Source: Myxococcales bacterium
GTDB lineage: Bacteria > Myxococcota_A > Polyangia > Polyangiales > Polyangiaceae
Assembly: GCA_016712525.1 (NCBI GenBank)
Contig: JADJQX010000008.1
Location: 248,001 to 312,000 of the forward strand
DNA: 64,000 nt
Direction of reading: 5' to 3'
The notes under the pieces are model-generated. The model did no database searches. It saw only the letters and a list, made by a program, of their open reading frames with translations, and had not been told where the DNA came from. Of the stretch, positions 58,576 to 64,000 are shown in pieces (position 1 is the stretch's first letter; every line of letters starts with the position of its first letter). A program made the translations under genes and the position numbers.

Positions 58576-59619
58576 ATGCGTCGCGCGACCGCTACGACGG
58601 TGCTGGTGATGGCCCTCGGGGTCGGCGAAAGCCTCACGAGCTGCAGCCCACCGCCCGAGCCGACCGTGGCGGAAGGCCGCCTCGCGTACGCCAAGTACTG
58701 TGCCCTCTGCCACGGCGCGAACGGGGAAGGCTACGTCGCCGACGAGGCTACGAGGCTCGCGAGCCCGACGATGCTGTCGCTCGCGAGCGACGCGTTCTTG
58801 GAGCGCGCGATCGTGGACGGGCGCGCGGGCACCACGATGAGCGCATGGGGGACGACGCACGGCGGTCCGCTCGACCCCACGGGCACGCGCTCGGTCATCC
58901 TCTATCTCCGATCGCTCGCGCCGCACACCTACCGTGACACGTCGGCGATAGGCGTACGTGGAGATCGCGAGGCCGGCGCGAAAGCCTACGCCACCCATTG
59001 CGAGAGCTGCCACGGAACGAACGGCGAGGGAGGCCGCTACGTCGCGCTCGCGGGGCCCTCCTTCCTCGCCACCGCGAGCGATGGCTTCTTGCTCGCGTCG
59101 ATCGACGAAGGCCGCCCCGAGACGCCCATGCCCGGGTACGGACGCACGCTCCCCGAAGCGACCCGCAGAGACCTCGTCGCCCTCCTTCGGAGCTGGCAAC
59201 GCCCGGTCGAGTCTCCCCTCCCCGCGCCTCCACGTCCGGGCTCCCTCGAGCGCGTCGTCATCGGCGAGGGCGCTCCGAACGCCGAATTTCCGCCCGGAAG
59301 GTTCGTTCCGGCCGACACGGTGAAGGCCGCGCTCGACGCTGGGCGTCGGATGGTCATCCTCGACGCGAGACCTCCATCGGACTACAGCCGCGCACACATC
59401 GCTCACGCCATCAGCGCGCCGTTCTACGAGACCGCGGACTACGCCGCGCAGATCCCGAAGGACGCGCCCGTGGTCACCTACTGCGGCTGCCCTCACGCCG
59501 AGTCCGGCGTCGCCGCCGACACGCTCCGAGCGCGGGGCTACACGACCTTCGTGCTCGACGAGGGGTTCACCGTCTGGCGCGAACGAGGATACCCCGTGCG
59601 CGGAGGGCCGAGGCCCTGA
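58576..59619 (+). CDS. Dihaem cytochrome c-rhodanese fusion lipoprotein
   Basis: This 347-residue protein has a signal with lipobox SLTSC (Cys about 22). Cytochrome c domain 1 has haem motif CALCH (about 42-46) and Met ligand candidates in SPTMLSL/TTMSAWG. Domain 2 has CESCH (about 139-143) and TPMPGYG. A rhodanese domain (about 255-345) has active-site Cys in TYCGCPHAES and Asp in VILDARPPSDY. The fusion suggests sulfur transfer or sulfur oxidation coupled to electron flow in the periplasm. The ATG with a proper lipoprotein signal was chosen over an upstream extension. Confidence 0.88.
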   Translation: MRRATATTVLVMALGVGESLTSCSPPPEPTVAEGRLAYAKYCALCHGANGEGYVADEATRLASPTMLSLASDAFLERAIVDGRAGTTMSAWGTTHGGPLDPTGTRSVILYLRSLAPHTYRDTSAIGVRGDREAGAKAYATHCESCHGTNGEGGRYVALAGPSFLATASDGFLLASIDEGRPETPMPGYGRTLPEATRRDLVALLRSWQRPVESPLPAPPRPGSLERVVIGEGAPNAEFPPGRFVPADTVKAALDAGRRMVILDARPPSDYSRAHIAHAISAPFYETADYAAQIPKDAPVVTYCGCPHAESGVAADTLRARGYTTFVLDEGFTVWRERGYPVRGGPRP

Positions 59620-59656
59620 CGACGAGGGCGTGACCCGTGCACGGGCACGGGGTGAT

Positions 59657-60670
59657 TCAATCGTCGAGATCGGTGCGCCGCCTCCCCGACCACCCACCGA
59701 GCACCCGCGCGTAGTTGAGGCGCTCCCACGCATGGGCGTCGGGCGCCGAGCGGAGATCGAGCACCGAACGGGCGTCTTTGACCATCGTGTACCCCTTCTC
59801 GTCGAGCCACGCCCCGAGCTCGCGCACCACGGTGCCGATGTGGGACACCCCCCGCTCCAGGAGCGCCGAGGTCATCTGCACGACGTGGGCCCCGGCCAAG
59901 ATCGCCTTGGCGGCGTCGAGCCCGCCGTGCACTCCCCCCGAGCACGCGAGGGAGAGGCCGACCTGGGGCGACAGCACGGCCAACGCGTGGAGCCGGAGAG
60001 GCAGCTCGGCGGGCGTCGAGAGCACGACCCGCCGGTCGACCTCGAGCGTGTCGAGGACGACGTCGGGCTGGTAGAAGCGGTTGAACACGACGACCCCCGC
60101 AGCGCCTGCCTGCTCGAGCGCACGGACGAACGCCGGCACCGAGGCGTAGTGCGGCGAGATCTTGACCCCCACGGGGATCGCGACCGACGAGACCACGGCC
60201 CGCACGACCTCGAGCTGCCTCGCCTCGACCTTGTCCGACGTCTCGTCGCACGACGTCACCACCTCGTACAAGTTCAGCTCGATGGCCGAGGCTCCGGCGC
60301 TCTCGAGCCGCTTGGCGAAGCGCGTCCACCCGCCTGCCGTGGTGCCGTTCAACGACGCGACGACCGGGACGTCGACCTTCGCGCGGAGGCTCTCGAGCTC
60401 GCGCAGGTACGGATCGCCGTCGAGCGAGAAGACCCCCGTGAGGACGGAGCGCGCCTCGGCGTCGCGATCGACGTGGGCGTCGACGAAGGCGTGCGCGGCC
60501 ATCTGCTCGGCCACGACTTGCTCCTCGAAGAGCGAGTGCATGACGATGGCCCCCGCCCCCTCGCGAACGGCGAGCGCCGCGGACTCGGGGTTGTGCGAGA
60601 TCGGGCTCGCGCCGACGACGATGGGAGACGCGATGCGCATCCCGAGCCACGTCGTTTCCAGATCAGCCAT
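59657..60670 (-). CDS. Dihydroorotate-dehydrogenase-like flavoprotein
   Basis: A 337-residue TIM-barrel related to class 1 DHODs: NPIVVGASPISHN-type opening (SPIVVGASPISHN), VVASLNGTTAGG, AIELNLYEVV, VGVKISPHYAS with the FMN lysine, and LACSGGVHGG/VQMTSALL phosphate-binding strands. The catalytic-loop Cys/Ser expected for pyrimidine synthesis is not clear, and no pyr gene is near. Its start overlaps the end of nifJ by 8 bp, so it probably works with, or repairs, that enzyme or its electron carrier. Many anaerobic-type gene sets pair this protein with PFOR. Confidence 0.85.
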   Translation of the reverse strand: MADLETTWLGMRIASPIVVGASPISHNPESAALAVREGAGAIVMHSLFEEQVVAEQMAAHAFVDAHVDRDAEARSVLTGVFSLDGDPYLRELESLRAKVDVPVVASLNGTTAGGWTRFAKRLESAGASAIELNLYEVVTSCDETSDKVEARQLEVVRAVVSSVAIPVGVKISPHYASVPAFVRALEQAGAAGVVVFNRFYQPDVVLDTLEVDRRVVLSTPAELPLRLHALAVLSPQVGLSLACSGGVHGGLDAAKAILAGAHVVQMTSALLERGVSHIGTVVRELGAWLDEKGYTMVKDARSVLDLRSAPDAHAWERLNYARVLGGWSGRRRTDLDD

Positions 60671-63600
60671 GCGCGGTCTCCTTGGGCATATGGATGCGAG
60701 CGAGCTGCTCGTAGAGTGCGCGGCGACGCCGTACCCCTTCGCGGGCAGCGGCGACGAGCTCCTGGTAACGCTCCTTCGACCGGAGCTCGACGAGCCGGAA
60801 CCGCGCCTCTTCTTCCATGTAGGCGCCGACGTCGAGCTTGGGTGCCCCGGAGTCGAGCACGAGGGGGGACTCGCCGTTCGCGAGCCTCCGAGGATCGAAC
60901 CGGTAGAGCGGCCACACTCCGCTCGCGATCGCGCGCTTCTGATGCTCGACCGAGTGGACGAGGTCGTACCCGTGGGCGATGCAGGGGCTGTGGGCGATGA
61001 GGATCGAAGGCCCTGGGTGACGCTCGGCCTCCAGCATGGCCTCGACCGTGTGCGAGCTCTTCGCCTGCATCGCCACCTCGGCGACGTACACGTGCCCGTA
61101 GCTCATGGCGAGGAGGCCCAGGTCCTTCTTGGGGACGGCCTTTCCGGCCGCGGCGAACTTCGCGGTCGCTCCGAGCGGTGTCGCCTTCGACTGCTGCCCT
61201 CCGGTGTTCGAGTAGACCTCCGTGTCGAGCACGAGCACGTTCACGTCGGCGCCCGAGGCGAGCACGTGATCGAGCCCGCCATAGCCGATGTCGTAGGCCC
61301 AACCGTCGCCCCCCACGATCCACACCGAGCGTGGCACGAGCGCCTCGGCCACCGCGTCGAGCGCGCGCGCCTCCGCCGAGCCGTCCGCCTTGAGACGAGC
61401 GCGAAGGTCTCCGACCGCGCGGCGCCGCTCCGCGACGAACACGTCCCCGTGCCCGCTCGACGAGAGGGCCGCGACGAGCGTGGACGGGAGGGCGGGCGCA
61501 TACCGCGCGAGCAAGGCTTTGGCGCGATCGGCGCGGACGTCGACCCCGAGGCGAAGCCCGAGCCCTACCTCGGCGTTGTCCTCGAAGAGCGAGTTGATCC
61601 ACGTCGGCCCTCGGCCGGCCGCGTCGACCGTGTACGGCGTCGTCGGGAGGTTGCCTCCGTAGATCGACGAGCAGCCGGTGGCGTTGGCCACGAGGAGCCT
61701 ATCGCCGAAGAGCTGCGTCAAGAGGCGTATGTACGGTGTTTCACCACACCCGGAGCAGGCCCCCGAGAACTCGAAGAGCGGGAGGCGAAGGGCCGCGCTG
61801 CGTTTGTCGACCGGGACCCCATCGAGGCAAACCGAAGGGATCGACTCGAAGAAGGCGAACGCGTCGCGGTCGGCCTCCCGTCGTGGGGCGAGCGGCTCGG
61901 AGACGAGCGCCTTCCTACGAGGGGCGTGTTTGTCCTTCGCGGGACAGACCTCGATGCACAAGCCGCAGCCGGTGCAGTCCTCCGGCGCCACCTGCACCGC
62001 GTACCTCTGACCCGAGAACGCAGGCTCGAAGGTCTCGGGGACCGAGCGAAACCCGGCCGGGGCGCCTTCGGCGTGCTCCGGCGCGAAGACCTTCGTGCGG
62101 ATGGCCGCGTGAGGACAGACCATCGAGCAAAAGTTGCACTGTACACACAAATCGGGCTGCCACACCGGGATGTCCCGGGCGAGGGCGCGCTTCTCGTAGC
62201 GGCTCGTGCCCGTGGGCCATGTGCCGTCGACGGTGAAGGCGCTCACGGGCAGGTCGTCCCCGCGGCCTTCGAGGAGGGCCCGGGTGACGTTTCGGACGAA
62301 CGCGGGGGCGTCGTCGGGGACCGTGGGCTTCCTGGGCCGCGCGGGACCGAGCTCGCCCGGGACCTCGACCTCGGTGAGCAGACGCGCGGCGCCCTCGATC
62401 GCCCGTACGTTGCGGCGCACCACCTCGTCGCCACGTTTTCCCCAGGTGCGCTCGATCGCTCCGACCTGGAGCGCCAAGGCCTCGTCCTCGGGGAGCACGG
62501 CGGACGCGGCAAAGTAGCAGGCCTGCATCACGGTGTTGATTCGGCGGCCGAGCCCCGCCTCCTCGGCGACCTTGCTGGCGTCGATCACGAACAGGCGAAT
62601 GCCCCGCGCCAAGAGGTGCGCTCGGACGTGCTCGGGGAGCGTCTCCCACACACGGGGGGCCGGCACCTCGGTGTTGAGGAGCACCTTCGCACCCGGCATG
62701 GCCGCGGCGAGCACGTCGCGCCGCTCGAGCAGCTCGGGATCGTGCACGGCGACGAGCTGCGCCTTTCGGATGCGGTACGTCGACCGGATGGGGCGGGGGC
62801 TCATGCGCAGATGCGACACGGTGATCGACCCGGATTTTTTCGAGTCGAACTCGAAGTGCCCCTGCACGAAGAGCGGAGTGCCCTCCCCGACGATGGTCAA
62901 GGTCGCCTTGTTGGCGGACACGGTGCCGTCGCTGCCGATGCCGAAAAAGAGCGCGCGGGACACGTCCTCGGGCTCGATGTCGAACGTCTCGTCGTACGGG
63001 AGAGACGTCCCGGACACGTCGTCGTGGATACCGACGGAGAACCGCCGACGGGGCGCGGGAGTCGCCATGTCGTCGAGCACGGCCTTGATCATCGCGGGCG
63101 TGAGCTCCTTCGACGCGAGCCCGTAGCGACCGCTCGCGAGGCGTGGGATCGAAGCGAGACGCCCGTCGGCGTGGGCATCGACGAGGGCCCCAACGACCTC
63201 TTGGTAAAGGGGCTCCCCCGAAGCGCCGGGCTCTTTCGTGCGATCGAGCACCGTGAGGCTCGCCACGCTGCGGGGCAGGACGCGCGTGAAGTGCGCGACG
63301 GAGAAGGGGCGGAGGAGCCGCACCTTGACGAGCCCGACCCGCTCCCCGCGCGCGACGAGATGCTCCACGGTCTCGTGGGCGCACTCGGCGCCGGAGCCCA
63401 TCATCACGACGACGCGCTCGGCCTCGGGGTGACCTACGTAGTCGAACAGGCGATACCTGCGGCCGACGAGGCGACCGAGCGTCTCCATCGTCTCGGCGAC
63501 GACGTCGGGGAACGCGGCGTAGAAGGGCTCGACGGCCTCTCGAGCCTGGAAGTAGGTGTCGGGGTTCTGGGACGTGCCACGGAGCACGGGGCGATCGGGA

Positions 63601-64000
63601 TCCATCGCACGCGCGCGGTGCGCCTCTACCGCGGAGGGCTCGACGAGGGCGCGGAGGACGTCGTCCGAGAGCGGCTCGACGCGGGTCATCTCGTGGGATG
63701 TTCGAAATCCATCGAAGAAGTGGATCACGGGGATACGCCCGCGCAACGTGGCCGCGTGCGCCACCGCGGCGAGGTCTTGCGCTTCTTGAGCGGACCCGGA
63801 GGCGAGGAGCGCCATGCCCGTGCTCCGCGCCGCCATCACGTCGGAGTGATCACCGAAGATCGAGAGCGCGTGGGTCGCGACCGTGCGCGCCGCGACGTGC
63901 ATGCAGAACGGGAGGAGCTCCCCTGCGATCTTGAAGAGCTCGGGGATCATGAGGAGGAGGCCCTGGGACGCCGTGAAGGTCGTCGCGAGCGCACCGGCCT
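60663..64000 (-). CDS. nifJ: Pyruvate:ferredoxin/flavodoxin oxidoreductase (N-terminus beyond the right edge)
   Basis: About 1111 C-terminal residues are visible of an enzyme usually near 1180. The frame runs to the edge with GALATTFTASQGLLLM, showing that only about 60 residues are missing. Domains in order: PFOR alpha/beta region, EKR domain, two 4Fe-4S motifs (CVQCNFCSMVCP and CTGCGLCIEVCP), a further CSGCGE cluster site, and the thiamine-diphosphate domain with GDGWAYDIGYGG and TEVYSNTGGQ. It oxidises pyruvate to acetyl-CoA and CO2 with reduction of ferredoxin or flavodoxin. Presence suggests facultative or microaerobic metabolism. The DHOD-like gene follows with an 8-bp overlap. Confidence 0.95.
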   Translation of the reverse strand, partial: AGALATTFTASQGLLLMIPELFKIAGELLPFCMHVAARTVATHALSIFGDHSDVMAARSTGMALLASGSAQEAQDLAAVAHAATLRGRIPVIHFFDGFRTSHEMTRVEPLSDDVLRALVEPSAVEAHRARAMDPDRPVLRGTSQNPDTYFQAREAVEPFYAAFPDVVAETMETLGRLVGRRYRLFDYVGHPEAERVVVMMGSGAECAHETVEHLVARGERVGLVKVRLLRPFSVAHFTRVLPRSVASLTVLDRTKEPGASGEPLYQEVVGALVDAHADGRLASIPRLASGRYGLASKELTPAMIKAVLDDMATPAPRRRFSVGIHDDVSGTSLPYDETFDIEPEDVSRALFFGIGSDGTVSANKATLTIVGEGTPLFVQGHFEFDSKKSGSITVSHLRMSPRPIRSTYRIRKAQLVAVHDPELLERRDVLAAAMPGAKVLLNTEVPAPRVWETLPEHVRAHLLARGIRLFVIDASKVAEEAGLGRRINTVMQACYFAASAVLPEDEALALQVGAIERTWGKRGDEVVRRNVRAIEGAARLLTEVEVPGELGPARPRKPTVPDDAPAFVRNVTRALLEGRGDDLPVSAFTVDGTWPTGTSRYEKRALARDIPVWQPDLCVQCNFCSMVCPHAAIRTKVFAPEHAEGAPAGFRSVPETFEPAFSGQRYAVQVAPEDCTGCGLCIEVCPAKDKHAPRRKALVSEPLAPRREADRDAFAFFESIPSVCLDGVPVDKRSAALRLPLFEFSGACSGCGETPYIRLLTQLFGDRLLVANATGCSSIYGGNLPTTPYTVDAAGRGPTWINSLFEDNAEVGLGLRLGVDVRADRAKALLARYAPALPSTLVAALSSSGHGDVFVAERRRAVGDLRARLKADGSAEARALDAVAEALVPRSVWIVGGDGWAYDIGYGGLDHVLASGADVNVLVLDTEVYSNTGGQQSKATPLGATAKFAAAGKAVPKKDLGLLAMSYGHVYVAEVAMQAKSSHTVEAMLEAERHPGPSILIAHSPCIAHGYDLVHSVEHQKRAIASGVWPLYRFDPRRLANGESPLVLDSGAPKLDVGAYMEEEARFRLVELRSKERYQELVAAAREGVRRRRALYEQLARIHMPKETAHG

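Noticed and set aside
1..64000. tRNA, rRNA, insertion sequence, phage or integrase genes
   Set aside because: No cloverleaf, rRNA core sequence, transposase or integrase motif was seen; base composition is even across the window.

Overview
The window looks like chromosomal DNA from a high-GC myxobacterium (Myxococcota, most like the Polyangia). This is inferred from several things seen here: protein kinases with the HRDISPHN catalytic loop, a MYXO-CTERM-like C-terminal tail, many Cys-anchored lipoproteins with Pro/Ala/Gly-rich linkers, a LexA operator resembling the Myxococcus type, and strong third-position GC throughout. I see no rRNA, tRNA, insertion sequence, prophage or CRISPR array. Coding density is high. 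The only gene-poor stretch over 300 bases (20894-21251) holds a candidate 29-codon gene.

Layout, left to right. 1-9725: lipid and envelope genes (truncated FadN-like 3-hydroxyacyl-CoA dehydrogenase, PlsC-like acyltransferase, beta-propeller lipoprotein, alkyl-DHAP-synthase-like flavoprotein, TPM-domain protein, LemA, TonB-like protein). 9746-19415: DUF218 lipoprotein, small lipoprotein, M23 peptidase and an aldo/keto reductase with altered catalytic residues in a start/stop-overlapping run, then YedJ-like HD protein and LOG protein, a Ser/Thr kinase coupled to an NAD(P)-binding protein, and an OPT transporter. 19544-23736: NDH-2, candidate small membrane protein, two beta-propeller lipoproteins. 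23797-29509: a compact cluster of a non-standard Hsp70, a J-like protein without HPD, and two large helical-repeat proteins. 29699-42431: CFA-type methyltransferase, membrane proteins, a frameshifted ACE-like M2 dipeptidase, an aminotransferase coupled to a kinase with an AsmA-like extracytoplasmic half, a TPR/beta-barrel protein and a VWA lipoprotein. 42624-48242: MlrC-like peptidase, TetR regulator with three operator-like sites, SDR, lexA, M20 amidohydrolase. 48430-57231: a phospho-signalling operon. 57296-64000: CDF exporter with a long His-Asp tract, dihaem cytochrome c-rhodanese lipoprotein, DHOD-like protein and pyruvate:ferredoxin oxidoreductase (cut by the right edge).

The most interesting region is 48430-57231, transcribed leftward: a VWA membrane protein, a zinc-ribbon/FHA module, a membrane PP2C phosphatase, an ABCG-type transporter with three FHA domains, and a pseudokinase with a C-terminal membrane anchor. 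The VWA frame ends two codons after a C CCU UUA heptamer. A -1 slip there enters exactly the frame of the zinc-ribbon/FHA module, which has no convincing start of its own, and a stem-loop follows at a 6-nt distance. This would make one 899-residue receptor-like protein with an outside VWA domain and an inside FHA domain. A single missing base in the assembly would look the same, and a similar one-base gap at a CC-TT junction splits the M2 peptidase, so read-level confirmation decides. The Hsp70/J-like cluster is the second candidate for an undescribed system.
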